DNA of 64,000 bases from Massilia frigida (GCF_011682175.1 NZ_WHJG01000001.1:186001-250000); one strand, 5' to 3'; positions 9,834 through 18,924 are shown, numbered from the stretch's first letter. Program-made: numbers and translations. Notes: generated by a model not told the origin, from the sequence alone.

Positions 9834-10556
9834 TTATGGCTTGCCGCGGATTTCTTCGTCATGGTGGGCGGCGATGTCGGTTTCGGCCAGCGCTTCGCGC
9901 ACCCAGCGCGCCACGGCCGGGTGGGCCTGGACCCGCTCGCAGTAGGCTTGCAGGGCCGGCGCCAGCGCCACGCCGTAAATCCGGAAGCGCATCACCACCG
10001 GCGCAAAAAACGCGTCCGCGATCGAAAAATCGCCGAACAGGAACTGGTGGTGGCCGAAGCGCGACAGGCACTCTTCCCAGATCTCGCTGATGCGGCCGAT
10101 GTCGCCCTGGGCGCCGGGGGTGCGCCCGCGTCCCGGAAGGCTCATGCGGATATTCATCGCCATGGCGCTGCGCAGGTCGGCAAAGCCGCTATGCATTTCG
10201 GCCGTCACCGAACGCGCCATCGCGCGCGCCGCCACGTCCTGTGGCCACATGTGCTTTTCCGGGAATTGCTCGGCCAGGTATTCGCAGATCGACAGGCTGT
10301 CCCAGATCGTCATTTCGCCGGCGATGAGTACCGGCACCCGGCCCGCGCCGGAATACTCGGCGATGCGCGCGGACGTATCGGGCTGGTCGAGCAGCACCCG
10401 CACTTCGTTGAACGGAATGCCGAAGGCGGTGGCCGCCACCCACGGCCGCATCGACCAGGTCGAATAATTCTTGTTGCCGATGATGAGGGTCAGGCCGGCC
10501 TTGCGGGCATCGTCCAGGGTCTGCGAGAGGGTCGGATCAAGTTCTGTGGTTTGCAT
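9834..10556 (-). CDS. Glutathione S-transferase family protein
   Basis: Cytosolic protein of 240 residues with a thioredoxin-like N-terminal domain (LIIGNKNYSTWSMRPWVAA) followed by an all-helical domain. The glutathione-contact segment RVPVLIAGEMTIWDSLSICEYL, with the usual cis-Pro and the Asp-Ser pair, is intact. The putative catalytic Ser lies in NYSTWS. The C-terminal domain carries the FSIADAFFAPV helix cap motif typical of the superfamily. It lies between cca and the NDUFA9-like gene on the same strand. The substrate is unknown. Confidence 0.9.
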   Translation of the reverse strand: MQTTELDPTLSQTLDDARKAGLTLIIGNKNYSTWSMRPWVAATAFGIPFNEVRVLLDQPDTSARIAEYSGAGRVPVLIAGEMTIWDSLSICEYLAEQFPEKHMWPQDVAARAMARSVTAEMHSGFADLRSAMAMNIRMSLPGRGRTPGAQGDIGRISEIWEECLSRFGHHQFLFGDFSIADAFFAPVVMRFRIYGVALAPALQAYCERVQAHPAVARWVREALAETDIAAHHDEEIRGKP

Positions 10557-10584
10557 TGTGACAGTTCCGAAAAAAAGTAAATGG

Positions 10585-11547
10585 TCAGCGTCCCGCGCGC
10601 GCGCGGTAATCGTCGAAGCGTTCGTGTGGCGCCAGGTAGCGCGGCGCCACCGCTTCCAGCGCGCGCAGGTGCAGGCCGAGGGCGGCGGCGGTGGTGGCCT
10701 GGATGGCCGGATCGACCACGTTATCGACCTTCATCGAATCGAGGTTGTCGCGGCTGATGATGGGGGCGCCCGGCAGCAGCTCGAACAGCATGGCCTGGAG
10801 GCGCGCCAGGGGGTCGGGAATGCCGAACACCGGCCGCCGGTGGCCCGCGTAGCGCCCGGCCAGGCGCACCAGTTCGGCCAGCGAATAGATTTGCGGGCCG
10901 CCCAGGCCATACACCTGGTGGCGCGTTTTCAGGTCGCCCAGCGCGTGGGTGAAAGCGTCGGCCACGTCGGCCACGCAGATCGGCTGGAAGTCGGTGGCGG
11001 CGCCGGCCAGCGGAATACACGGCAGCCACTTCTGCATGCGCGCGAAGGTGGTGAGAAAACTGTCGCCCGGGCCGAACACCACCGACGGGCGGAAAATGGT
11101 GGCCGCCACCGAGGGTTCGGCACGCGCGGCCACTTCGCCGTCGGCCTTGGAGCGCTGGTACATCGACGGGCCGTCGGCGGCCGCGCCCAGGGCGCTCATA
11201 TGCAGGTAGCGCGCAACGCCGGTGGCGGCGCAGGCGGCGACGATACGGCGCGGCAGTTCGACGTGGGCGCGCCTGAAGTCAGGCCCGTACGGCTGGCCGC
11301 GGCGCGAATGCAGCACCCCCACCAGGTTGATGGCGGCATCGGCCCCGGCCAGCAGGCGGCGCAGGGTGGCATCGTCGCCGATGTCGGCCCCCACCACCTC
11401 CACGCGCGGCAGGAAGATCAGGTGCCTGGCGCGTTCGGCGCGGCGGGTCGGCACGATCACGCGCGCGCCCTCCTGCGACAGGCGCGCCACCAGATGGCTG
11501 CCGATGAAGCCGGAGCCGCCGAACACCACTACCGTCATGTCTTTCAT
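10585..11547 (-). CDS. NDUFA9-like NAD-dependent epimerase/dehydratase
   Basis: Atypical short-chain dehydrogenase of 320 residues. The N-terminal Rossmann motif is VVVFGGSGFIGSHLVARL. The segment YLHMSALGAAADGPSMYQRSK replaces the usual catalytic YxxxK region with a related YQRSK. The FRPSVVFGPGDSFLTTFARM block is typical of bacterial homologues of mitochondrial complex I subunit NDUFA9. In this family the NAD(P)H often has a structural role. It sits next to the Slt gene on the same strand, 38 bp away. The precise function is unproven. Confidence 0.87.
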   Translation of the reverse strand: MKDMTVVVFGGSGFIGSHLVARLSQEGARVIVPTRRAERARHLIFLPRVEVVGADIGDDATLRRLLAGADAAINLVGVLHSRRGQPYGPDFRRAHVELPRRIVAACAATGVARYLHMSALGAAADGPSMYQRSKADGEVAARAEPSVAATIFRPSVVFGPGDSFLTTFARMQKWLPCIPLAGAATDFQPICVADVADAFTHALGDLKTRHQVYGLGGPQIYSLAELVRLAGRYAGHRRPVFGIPDPLARLQAMLFELLPGAPIISRDNLDSMKVDNVVDPAIQATTAAALGLHLRALEAVAPRYLAPHERFDDYRARAGR

Positions 11548-11585
11548 CGTGCTCGCTCCATCAATGATGGCGCCGCGCTAGCGCA

Positions 11586-13550
11586 TCAGGGCAGGTCGTT
11601 GCCCTGGGCGCTGCGCGGCGAAATTTTGCCAAGGCGCGCCTTGAGCGACTGCGGCTTGTTCTCGAACAGCGCGGCATAGTTGGTCGCGTTGGACATCACA
11701 TTCTTCACGTAGATCCGGGTTTCCATGTACGGGATCGACTCGGCGAAGATGGCCCCTTCCATCGGCTCGTCCAGGGTGGCGCGCCAGTTGCGCATGCGAC
11801 CCGGACCGGCGTTGTAGGCGGCCGTGGCCAGGGTTTGCGAGCCGTCGGCATTGGCCAGCACCATGCTCATGTAGTTTGCCCCGAGCAGGATGTTGGTGCG
11901 CACGTCGGTCAGCTTGTTCTTGACGTAGTCGCCCAGGCCGATCTTGCGCGCCACGTAGGCGCCGGTGGCGGGCATGACCTGCATCAGGCCGGAGGCGCCC
12001 ACGTTCGACTGCGCATCCATGATGAAGCGCGATTCCTGGCGGATCAGGCCATACACCCAGGCCCGGTCCAGGCCGAGCTGCTGCGCGGTCGGGTGCAGGA
12101 TGTCGTTGTGCGGCGACGGGAAGCGCTGGGTGTAGTCGAACTGGGTGCGGGTACGGTCCGAGGTATTGACCATGCGGTCGAGGATCTGGTTCATGCGCGC
12201 GAATTCGGCCGCGGCCAGCAGTTCGCGTTCGCTGAACTTGCGCAGTTCCCAGTTCCACTCGCGCGTGCCCTCGGGGCGCAGGCGCAGGCTGAAGAACTTG
12301 AGCGCGCGCCGCAGGCCCGGGTTGCTGGCCATGGGCGCCATTTCCTCGGGCGTGAGGGCGGGACCGGGCGGCGGAATCGAAATGAGCTGGCCCAGTTCTT
12401 CCAGCGCCAGCTGGCCATAAAAACTGTTCTGGTCGGCGATGCGCTGGTACAGGGCGACGGCCGCCTCGTGGGCGCCGTGTTCGGCCTGCTGCGCGCGGCC
12501 CAGCCAGTAAGTCCAGCCGGGTTGGGCGCGCAGCGGGGCCGGCATCGATTCGATGCTGGCCTTGACGGTTTTCCAGTCGGCGCGGCGCAGGGCGATGCGG
12601 GTTTTCCACTGGACCTGTTCGGCCGTGAGCGGCGCGCCGGCGCTCTTGCGCCAGTAATCGTAGGCTTCGGGAGCGAGCGTCAGGGAAGCGGCGTGCGCAA
12701 TGCCAGCCCAGCCGATGGCTTGCTCCTGGGGCGACAGGCGCGGCGCGTTCTTGTTCAGGGCGATCACGGCCAGCTTCTGGCTGGTGCGCGCCATGCGGGC
12801 CACCGCCATCAGGTAGACTTCGTGGTCGGCGCGGGTGTCGCCGATGCCGCGCGCCATGGCCAGCGCCGGCAGGTCGACCGCTTGCGAGGCGTGCAGTTCG
12901 GATACGCCGAGCAGCGCGGCGATGCGGCGCGCCGGGCCGGTGGCCTTGGTTTCGCCGGCCAGGCGCAGCTGGGCCAGCAAGTCGTTGGCGTCGAACTGGC
13001 CGGATTGGGCCAGGGTGGAAATGAGGGCGCCGCAAGCATCGCCGTAGCCGGGCGGATTGGCCAGCAGTGCACGGGCGTCGTCGGCCACCTTGTCGCCGCG
13101 CGCCACGCGCGACATCAGGGCGTAGCACTTGACCTGGGTGTCGTCGTTGAGCACGAACAGGGGCAGCTGCTGGTCAAAATTGGCCCAGTCGCGCGCGCGG
13201 CCCAGTTCCAGCAGCCAGTCGTTGCGCAGGCGGTCGGCGATGGCCAGGCCTTTGTAGCGGGTGAGGAAATCGCGGAATTCATCGCCCGAGGCGACCCGCA
13301 TGCGGGTTTTGAGCCGATAATAATCGACATACGACGGGATCGGATAGTTCTGCAGGCGCGAGGCATACGCGTTGGCCTTGGCCGCGTCATCCTGGCGCGA
13401 GGCCTCGCGCAGCAGCAGGAAGGTATCGTCGTCGGCACGCGGGTCGTACGGGGGCACTGGCGCCTGGGCGTAGGCGGGGATCAGGCAGGCTCCGGCGACA
13501 ATCGCGACGGCAAACAATTTTGGCAAAAACATCAGTATGCAACTCTCCAT
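11586..13550 (-). CDS. slt: Soluble lytic murein transglycosylase
   Basis: Cleaves peptidoglycan between MurNAc and GlcNAc, forming 1,6-anhydro ends. From the ATG at 13550 the protein has 654 residues with a signal peptide (LFAVAIVAGACLIPAYAQA). A start six codons later (13532) is equally possible and gives a cleaner signal sequence. A long alpha-helical superhelical U/L domain precedes the C-terminal catalytic domain, whose glutamate lies in GLIRQESRF, followed by GASGLMQVMPATG and the AAYNAGPGRMRNW motif. The open frame runs far upstream, overlapping the divergent cyclo-ligase, but that part is not homologous. Confidence 0.93.
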   Translation of the reverse strand: MESCILMFLPKLFAVAIVAGACLIPAYAQAPVPPYDPRADDDTFLLLREASRQDDAAKANAYASRLQNYPIPSYVDYYRLKTRMRVASGDEFRDFLTRYKGLAIADRLRNDWLLELGRARDWANFDQQLPLFVLNDDTQVKCYALMSRVARGDKVADDARALLANPPGYGDACGALISTLAQSGQFDANDLLAQLRLAGETKATGPARRIAALLGVSELHASQAVDLPALAMARGIGDTRADHEVYLMAVARMARTSQKLAVIALNKNAPRLSPQEQAIGWAGIAHAASLTLAPEAYDYWRKSAGAPLTAEQVQWKTRIALRRADWKTVKASIESMPAPLRAQPGWTYWLGRAQQAEHGAHEAAVALYQRIADQNSFYGQLALEELGQLISIPPPGPALTPEEMAPMASNPGLRRALKFFSLRLRPEGTREWNWELRKFSERELLAAAEFARMNQILDRMVNTSDRTRTQFDYTQRFPSPHNDILHPTAQQLGLDRAWVYGLIRQESRFIMDAQSNVGASGLMQVMPATGAYVARKIGLGDYVKNKLTDVRTNILLGANYMSMVLANADGSQTLATAAYNAGPGRMRNWRATLDEPMEGAIFAESIPYMETRIYVKNVMSNATNYAALFENKPQSLKARLGKISPRSAQGNDLP

Positions 13551-13568
13551 GGATACTTCATTTAACAC

Positions 13569-14192
13569 ATGACCGGCGAACCTAGAATACCATGCGCAAG
13601 TGCTGCCCTGCCAGCATCGGCGAACTCGCATGCTGCATTCGCACATGGGGCCGACAAGGCCGCGTTGCGCACGATGCTGAAGGCGGCCCGGCGCGCGCTC
13701 GATCCCGTGCAAAAGGCGCAGCGCGATGCGGCGATCGGCGCGCGCGTGCTGGCGTGGTGGCGGGGCCGCACGGCTGGCGAGGCCGCGCTGCTGGGGGTGT
13801 ATTGGCCGCTGCGGGGCGAGCCCGATTTGCATCCGCTCTACGCCGAACTGGCGCGGGCCGGAGTGCGGCTGGCGCTGCCGCTGGTGGTGGCGCCGGATAC
13901 GGCGCTGGCGTTCGTGGAGTGGGTGCCGGGCGAGGCCATGCTGAGCGACCGGATGGGGGTGGCGGTGCCGGCGCTGCGGCGGGTGCTGGAGCGCCCGCCG
14001 GTGCTGCTGGTGCCGTGCCTGGGGTTTACCGCCGAGCGCTATCGGCTGGGATATGGCGGGGGCTATTACGACCGCACGCTGGAGGCGCTGCCACGGCCGT
14101 ACACGGTGGGGATTGCGTATGCGGGCGATCAGGTGGCGTTTGCAGGCGCGCAGCATGATGTGGCGCTCGATCTGCTGATAACGGAAGGGTGA
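13569..14192 (+). CDS. 5-formyltetrahydrofolate cyclo-ligase
   Basis: ATP-dependent conversion of 5-formyl-THF to 5,10-methenyl-THF, which returns storage folate to the one-carbon pool. The protein has 207 residues. The N-terminal helix ADKAALRTMLKAARRALDP and the C-terminal phosphate-binding loop RLGYGGGYYDRTLEA are both diagnostic. The first 28 residues are Ala-rich and poorly conserved, so the true start could be internal. It is divergent from slt with only 18 bp between start codons, and convergent with metF, another folate enzyme. Confidence 0.92.
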   Translation: MTGEPRIPCASAALPASANSHAAFAHGADKAALRTMLKAARRALDPVQKAQRDAAIGARVLAWWRGRTAGEAALLGVYWPLRGEPDLHPLYAELARAGVRLALPLVVAPDTALAFVEWVPGEAMLSDRMGVAVPALRRVLERPPVLLVPCLGFTAERYRLGYGGGYYDRTLEALPRPYTVGIAYAGDQVAFAGAQHDVALDLLITEG

Positions 14193-14220
14193 TTGCTATC
14201 TTTCACCACCAACACGCGCT

Positions 14221-14333
14221 CCGTCGTCCCTGCGCCAAGGCGGCACTCGGCAGGAACAAGTGCGCTCTCAAGCCACAGAGGGCGCTTCGAACTTGGGTCC
14301 CCGCCGAGTGCCGCCTTGGCGCGAGGACGACGG
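14221..14333. repeat. Long inverted repeat, CCGTCGTCC family (copy B)
   Basis: The arms at 14221-14251 and 14303-14333 are 31 nt long and complementary except for two adjacent positions. Each starts at its outer edge with CCGTCGTCC. They enclose about 50 nt and are followed by TTTTAGG, the same right edge as copy A. The element lies between the convergent 3' ends of the cyclo-ligase and metF genes, so it may also act as a bidirectional terminator. Confidence 0.8.
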
Positions 14334-14398
14334 TTTTAGGTCAATGCAGCAACAAGTGAGCCGCTGGCATGCATCACCATACAGCCCTCAGGCAGCCC

Positions 14399-15232
14399 TT
14401 AAGCAAGCTTCAAGCGCTCCAACAAGGCCGTCGTCGCCACCGCCTGGTTCATGCTGTAGAAATGCAAGCCCGGCGCGCCGCCGGCCAGCAAGCGCTCGCA
14501 CAGCTGGGTCACCACATCGAGCCCGAAGGCCTTGATCGAGGCGCTGTCATCGCCGAAACTGGCCAGCTTCAAGCGCACCCAGCGCGGAATTTCCGCCCCG
14601 CACATGTCCGAAAACCGCATCAATTGCGTGTAATTGGTAATCGGCATGATGCCGGCGACCACGGGAATATCGATCCCCAGCTTGCGGGTCTGGTCCATGA
14701 ACGCAAAATACGCGTCGGCGTTGTAAAAATACTGCGTGATCGCGGCATTCGCGCCGCACTGCACCTTGCGCGCGAAGTTCTGCAAATCGTCCTGCGGCGA
14801 CCTGGCCTGGGGATGCACCTCGGGATAGGCCGCCACTTCGATGTGAAACCAGTCGCCGGTCTCTGCCCGGATGAACTCGACCAGCTCGCTGGCATAGCGC
14901 AGCTCGCCCGCGCCGCCGTAGCCGCTCGGCAAATCGCCGCGCAAGGCCACCAGACGCCGGATGCCGTGCGACTGGAACTGTTTCAAGATCGTGCGGATCG
15001 ACTCGCGCGATGCGCCTACGCAAGACAGGTGGGGTGCGGCCTGGTGGCCCTCGCCGAGGATCTCGACCACGGTGTCGAGCGTGCCCTGCTGGGTGCTGCC
15101 GCCGGCGCCGAAGGTGACCGAGAAATATTTAGGTTGCAGCAGCGCCAGTTTGGCGCGCGCCACGCGCAGCTTGTCCGCCCCTTCAGGGGTCTTGGGCGGA
15201 TAGAATTCGATGCTGAAGTCAGGATTTGCCAT
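14399..15232 (-). CDS. metF: 5,10-methylenetetrahydrofolate reductase
   Basis: FAD-dependent reduction of methylene-THF to methyl-THF, the methyl donor for methionine synthesis. The start at 15232 gives MANPDFSIEFYPPKTPEG, the canonical N-terminus, and 277 residues. The TIM-barrel motifs SVTFGAGGSTQQGT, LRGDLPSGYG and TQYFYNADAYFAFMD, along with the C-terminal PGLHFYSMNQA, are all present. The gene overlaps the end of the upstream membrane-protein gene by 14 bp and lies downstream of ahcY on the same strand, forming a methyl-cycle cluster. Confidence 0.96.
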   Translation of the reverse strand: MANPDFSIEFYPPKTPEGADKLRVARAKLALLQPKYFSVTFGAGGSTQQGTLDTVVEILGEGHQAAPHLSCVGASRESIRTILKQFQSHGIRRLVALRGDLPSGYGGAGELRYASELVEFIRAETGDWFHIEVAAYPEVHPQARSPQDDLQNFARKVQCGANAAITQYFYNADAYFAFMDQTRKLGIDIPVVAGIMPITNYTQLMRFSDMCGAEIPRWVRLKLASFGDDSASIKAFGLDVVTQLCERLLAGGAPGLHFYSMNQAVATTALLERLKLA

Positions 15233-15572
15233 CTTTTTTGAGGAGTAAGGTAGACAGCGCCCACGAAATGATGCTGTACAGGATGGCGGCAATAAAAGCC
15301 GACCAGAAACCTGACACTTGGAATCCATCGATCAGGTTCGCGACTGCCCAAAACAGCAGCGCATTGATCACGAGGATGAACAACCCCATGGATAGCAGGG
15401 TTACGGGCAGAGTCAGCAGAACCAGCACCGGACGGATCAGGGTATTGACCAGCCCGAGCACGAGCGCGGCGACCAGGGCCGCGCCGAGATTCGTGACTTG
15501 AACCGAGCTCATCAGGAATGGCAGCGCGCATAGCGCCACTGCGTTAATCAACCACGTCAAAAGTAAGCGCAT
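15219..15572 (-). CDS. Phage holin family 4-type (YvlD-like) membrane protein
   Basis: Small integral membrane protein of 117 residues from the ATG at 15572 (MRLLLTWLINAVALCALP). It has about four transmembrane segments and the conserved core GLVNTLIRPVLVLLTLPVTL. Despite the family name it is a chromosomal housekeeping-context protein of unknown role. Homologues commonly sit between ahcY and metF in Burkholderiales. A longer reading from 15632 adds 20 residues without family similarity. It overlaps metF by 14 bp. Confidence 0.85.
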   Translation of the reverse strand: MRLLLTWLINAVALCALPFLMSSVQVTNLGAALVAALVLGLVNTLIRPVLVLLTLPVTLLSMGLFILVINALLFWAVANLIDGFQVSGFWSAFIAAILYSIISWALSTLLLKKDGKS

Positions 15573-15657
15573 AAGGGGAAGCGAAAGTCCGGTTGATAAG
15601 GGAACGACATGAGCCGGCGCGCGCTCCGCCATGCGGGCGGCGCGCCGGTGCTACTGA

Positions 15658-17085
15658 TTAATAGCGGTAGTGGTCAGGCTTGTAAGGGCCTTCCTTGCTG
15701 ACGGTGATGTAGGCCGCTTGCTCGTCGGTCAGCACGGTCAGTTGTGCATTGAGCTTTTTGAGTTGCAGGCGCGCCACTTTCTCGTCCAGGTGCTTCGGCA
15801 GCACGTACACGCCGACCGGATACTTGTCGGTGTTGGCGAACAGCTCGATCTGGGCGATGGTCTGGTTCGCGAACGACGAGCTCATCACGTACGATGGATG
15901 GCCGGTACCGCAACCGAGGTTGACCAGGCGGCCTTCCGCCAGCAAGATGATGCGCTTGCCGCTCGGGAAGATGACGTGATCGACCTGCGGCTTGATGTTA
16001 TCCCACTCGTATTTCTTGATCGATGCGACATCGATTTCGTTATCGAAGTGGCCGATATTGCAGACGATGGCCTGGTCTTTCATGGCCAGCATGTGCTGTT
16101 CGGTCAGGATATGGTAGTTGCCGGTGCAAGTGACGAAGATGTCGCCGTGTTCGGCGGCGTAATCCATGGTCACGACGCGGTAGCCTTCCATCGCCGCCTG
16201 CAGTGCGCAAATCGGATCGATTTCGGTGACCCACACTTGCGCCGACAGCGCGCGCATGGCCTGGGCCGAGCCCTTGCCCACGTCGCCATAGCCGGCGATG
16301 ACGGCCACTTTGCCGGCGATCATCACATCGGTGGCGCGCTTGATGCCATCGACCAGCGATTCGCGGCAACCGTACAGATTGTCGAACTTCGACTTGGTGA
16401 CCGAATCGTTGACGTTAATGGCCGGGAAGGCCAGCTTGCCTTCCTTGTGCATCTGGTACAGGCGGTGCACGCCGGTGGTGGTTTCCTCGGTCACGCCCAG
16501 GATTTGCGGCAGGCGCTTGGAGTACCAGGTGGCATCCTTGGCCAGATGCGCCTTGATCGAGTTGAACAGGCAGATTTCCTCTTCCGAACCCGGCTTGGCC
16601 AGCACCGACGGATCGGTTTCGGCGCGCGTGCCCAGGTGCAGCAGCAGGGTGGCATCGCCGCCATCGTCGAGGATCATGTTCGAGTACACCGGCTGGCCGG
16701 CTTCGCTTGGCCAATCGAAGATGCGGTGGGTGTAATCCCAGTATTCATCCAGGGTTTCGCCCTTGACGGCGAACACAGGGGTGCCGGCGGCGGCGATGGC
16801 GGCGGCGGCGTGGTCCTGGGTCGAGTAGATGTTGCACGATGCCCAACGGACCTTGGCGCCGAGGGCTTCCAGGGTCTGGATCAGCACGGCGGTCTGGATG
16901 GTCATGTGCAGCGAACCGGTGATGCGCGCGCCCTTGAGAGGCTGGGCCGCGGCGAATTCCTCGCGGATAGCCATCAGGCCCGGCATTTCGGTTTCAGCGA
17001 TCTTGATTTCCTTGTTGCCCCAGGCAGCGAGGGAAATATCGGCGATGTGGAAGTCTTGCGAAGATTTGAGTACGGCGTTCATCAC
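15658..17085 (-). CDS. ahcY: Adenosylhomocysteinase (SAH hydrolase)
   Basis: NAD-dependent hydrolysis of S-adenosylhomocysteine to homocysteine and adenosine. The protein has 475 residues, the long bacterial form. The NAD-binding motif [17 protein letters not shown], the substrate-side segment [15 protein letters not shown] and the conserved C-terminus [10 protein letters not shown] are all intact. An SAH riboswitch precedes the gene in its leader, so expression should rise when SAH accumulates. The ribosome-binding site is a strong AAAGGAGG 7 nt before the ATG. Confidence 0.98.
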   Translation of the reverse strand: MMNAVLKSSQDFHIADISLAAWGNKEIKIAETEMPGLMAIREEFAAAQPLKGARITGSLHMTIQTAVLIQTLEALGAKVRWASCNIYSTQDHAAAAIAAAGTPVFAVKGETLDEYWDYTHRIFDWPSEAGQPVYSNMILDDGGDATLLLHLGTRAETDPSVLAKPGSEEEICLFNSIKAHLAKDATWYSKRLPQILGVTEETTTGVHRLYQMHKEGKLAFPAINVNDSVTKSKFDNLYGCRESLVDGIKRATDVMIAGKVAVIAGYGDVGKGSAQAMRALSAQVWVTEIDPICALQAAMEGYRVVTMDYAAEHGDIFVTCTGNYHILTEQHMLAMKDQAIVCNIGHFDNEIDVASIKKYEWDNIKPQVDHVIFPSGKRIILLAEGRLVNLGCGTGHPSYVMSSSFANQTIAQIELFANTDKYPVGVYVLPKHLDEKVARLQLKKLNAQLTVLTDEQAAYITVSKEGPYKPDHYRY

Positions 17086-17111
17086 GCCCTCCTTTCAGTT
17101 AGAAAAAAGTA

Positions 17112-17186
17112 ACGTGAGCGCGGTTGCGGTGGATTTCCGAGCCTGGCGAAATGGGAATTTCGTCGCAACGCTCCTCGGAACGGAGA
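17112..17186 (-). promoter_or_regulatory. SAH riboswitch upstream of ahcY
   Basis: Reading the minus strand, the leader carries TTCCGAGGAGCGTTGCGACG, then GCCAGGCTCGGAA, then CAACCGCGCTCACG. This is the order and sequence of the SAH aptamer family. CCGAG pairs with CTCGG (P1), GAAAT with ATTTC (P2), and GAGCG with CGCTC (the pseudoknot). The 3' edge lies about 25 nt before the ahcY start codon and close to its Shine-Dalgarno, and these riboswitches turn expression on when SAH binds. Confidence 0.92.
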
Positions 17187-17264
17187 AGTTTAGCCGCTAA
17201 CGCCAAGTTGCGCCAGCCAAATTTCGCCCGCACGGCAAAAACGCTGCGGCGCAACATGCCTTAA

Positions 17265-17316
17265 CCGGGGTCTGACCTCTGATTAGAAACATTTCGAATC
17301 AGAGGTCAGACCCCGG
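17265..17316. repeat. 52-bp palindrome, copy 1 (CCGGGGTCTGACCTCTGATT arms)
   Basis: 20-bp perfect arms at 17265-17284 and 17297-17316 enclose a 12-nt core. The element lies just upstream of the SAH riboswitch. It matches the copy at 17474-17525 apart from its core, which is reverse-oriented and has one change. Confidence 0.85.
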
Positions 17317-17473
17317 CCGATAAACCTTGCGCCGAAGTATATAGATGCTGCGTCATGCGAGAGCGAAACCCGGAAAAATGGAATTGTGGACGCTCTCTGG
17401 CGAGATTCGTGCGGATTTAGCAGCAATGGCTAGTGTTTTCATTATCGCCGTAGAAATCAGCCACAAACGAAAA

Positions 17474-17525
17474 CCGGGGTCTGACCTCTGATTCGAAATG
17501 TTTCGAATCAGAGGTCAGACCCCGG
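17474..17525. repeat. 52-bp palindrome, copy 2
   Basis: 25-bp perfect arms (17474-17498 and 17501-17525) around a 2-nt loop begin with CCGGGGTCTGACCTCTGATT. The element lies 45 bp after the metK stop and could form a very stable hairpin there. The 157 bp between the two copies hold no gene I can support. Confidence 0.85.
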
Positions 17526-17570
17526 TTGGGGGTGCAAACCGCGCCGGTTGGCGGGTTTGCACGATGTGGA

Positions 17571-18737
17571 TCAGGAGAGGCCGGCTTCGGCGCGCAGCAG
17601 GGCGACCTTGTCGGTGCGCTCCCAGGTGAATTCCGGCTCTTCACGGCCGAAGTGACCGTACGCCGCACTCTTCTGGTAGATCGGACGCAGCAAATCAAGC
17701 ATCTGGACGATGCCTTTCGGACGCAGGTCGAAGTGTTCCATCACCAATGCGGCGATTTTTTCGTCGGAAATCACGCCAGTGCCTTCCGTGTAGACAGTGA
17801 TGTTGATCGGCTTGGCCACGCCGATCGCGTAGCTGACCTGCACCTGGCACTGGCGCGCCAGTCCGGCCGCAACCACGTTCTTGGCCACGTAACGCGCCGC
17901 ATAGGCCGCGGAACGGTCGACTTTCGATGGATCCTTGCCCGAAAACGCACCGCCGCCGTGGGGAGCGGCGCCGCCGTAGGTGTCGACAATGATCTTGCGC
18001 CCGGTCAGGCCGCAATCGCCCTGCGGGCCGCCAATCACGAAGCGCCCGGTCGGGTTGACCAGGTAGCGGGTGCCATGCAGCCATTCGGGCGGCAGCACTT
18101 TCTTGATGATCTCTTCAATCACCGCTTCTTCGATCTGCGCGTGCGTCACTTCCGGCGCGTGCTGGGTCGACAGCACCACGGTGTCGACCCCAACCGGACG
18201 GCCGTCGACGTAGCGCAACGTCACTTGCGACTTGGCATCCGGACGCAGCCACGGCAGGCGGCCATCCTTGCGCAGCTGCGACTGGCGCTCGACCAGGCGG
18301 TGCGCGTAGTGAATCGCGGCCGGCATCAGCTCGGCCGTCTCGTCGCAGGCGTAGCCGAACATCAAGCCCTGGTCGCCAGCGCCCTGGTCCAGGTCGAGCC
18401 CGGCGCCTTCGTCCACGCCCTGGGCGATGTCGGGCGATTGCTTGTCGTAGCAAACCATCACCGCGCAGCCGCGGTAGTCGATGCCGTAGTCGGTGTTGTC
18501 GTAGCCGATGCGCTTGATGGTTTCGCGCGCGACCTGAATATAATCGACGTTGGCGTGGGTGGTGATTTCACCGGCCAGCACCACCAGACCCGTATTGCAT
18601 AAAGTCTCGGCAGCAACGCGCGCTTTCGGGTCTTGCTCAAGGATGGCGTCGAGGATGGCGTCGGAAATTTGGTCGGCTACCTTGTCGGGATGGCCTTCCG
18701 AGACGGATTCGGATGTGAAGAGATAATCGTTTGACAT
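17571..18737 (-). CDS. metK: S-adenosylmethionine synthetase
   Basis: Makes S-adenosylmethionine from methionine and ATP. It is a 388-residue cytosolic enzyme with the expected N-terminus ([20 protein letters not shown]) and the glycine-rich signature [16 protein letters not shown]. The central [11 protein letters not shown] motif and the [19 protein letters not shown] block are intact. It is transcribed in the same direction as ahcY but separated from it by 485 bp holding two palindromes and the riboswitch, so it probably has its own promoter in the 187-bp divergent region shared with the acyltransferase gene. Confidence 0.98.
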   Translation of the reverse strand: MSNDYLFTSESVSEGHPDKVADQISDAILDAILEQDPKARVAAETLCNTGLVVLAGEITTHANVDYIQVARETIKRIGYDNTDYGIDYRGCAVMVCYDKQSPDIAQGVDEGAGLDLDQGAGDQGLMFGYACDETAELMPAAIHYAHRLVERQSQLRKDGRLPWLRPDAKSQVTLRYVDGRPVGVDTVVLSTQHAPEVTHAQIEEAVIEEIIKKVLPPEWLHGTRYLVNPTGRFVIGGPQGDCGLTGRKIIVDTYGGAAPHGGGAFSGKDPSKVDRSAAYAARYVAKNVVAAGLARQCQVQVSYAIGVAKPINITVYTEGTGVISDEKIAALVMEHFDLRPKGIVQMLDLLRPIYQKSAAYGHFGREEPEFTWERTDKVALLRAEAGLS

Positions 18738-18748
18738 GCAATGCTCCT

Positions 18749-18791
18749 GTTACTGGTGGATTGAAGTCGCAGTAACCGGGTTGCCTGCGAC
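18749..18791 (-). promoter_or_regulatory. metK: metK leader with two overlapping, mutually exclusive hairpins
   Basis: On the mRNA strand GTCGCAG (18791-18785) can pair with CTGCGAC (18772-18766). GTTACTG (18776-18770) can pair with CAGTAAC (18755-18749). Both are perfect 7-bp stems, and they share the bases 18770-18772, so only one can form at a time. The second stem ends directly before the AGGAG ribosome-binding site. The layout resembles a translational switch. No known SAM aptamer consensus was recognised. Confidence 0.5.
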
Positions 18792-18924
18792 GCTTTAGCG
18801 ACATTTATATTCCGCTTCGCAAGTTGTCTATTAACTCGGCGGATCCTGCATACGTGGTATTTTACGCTCCCTTGAGAAATTTTGGCTAGGCAACTAGCCG
18901 TTTGTTGAACGACCGTCAAAAACC

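Noticed and set aside
11586-14156. Extended 856-residue reading of slt
   Set aside because: The first 200 residues overlap the divergent cyclo-ligase gene and do not match the family. A signal peptide begins at the internal ATG at 13550.
15219-15632. Possible prophage lysis gene (holin)
   Set aside because: The family name is misleading. The gene lies in a conserved ahcY-metF context with no phage genes nearby.
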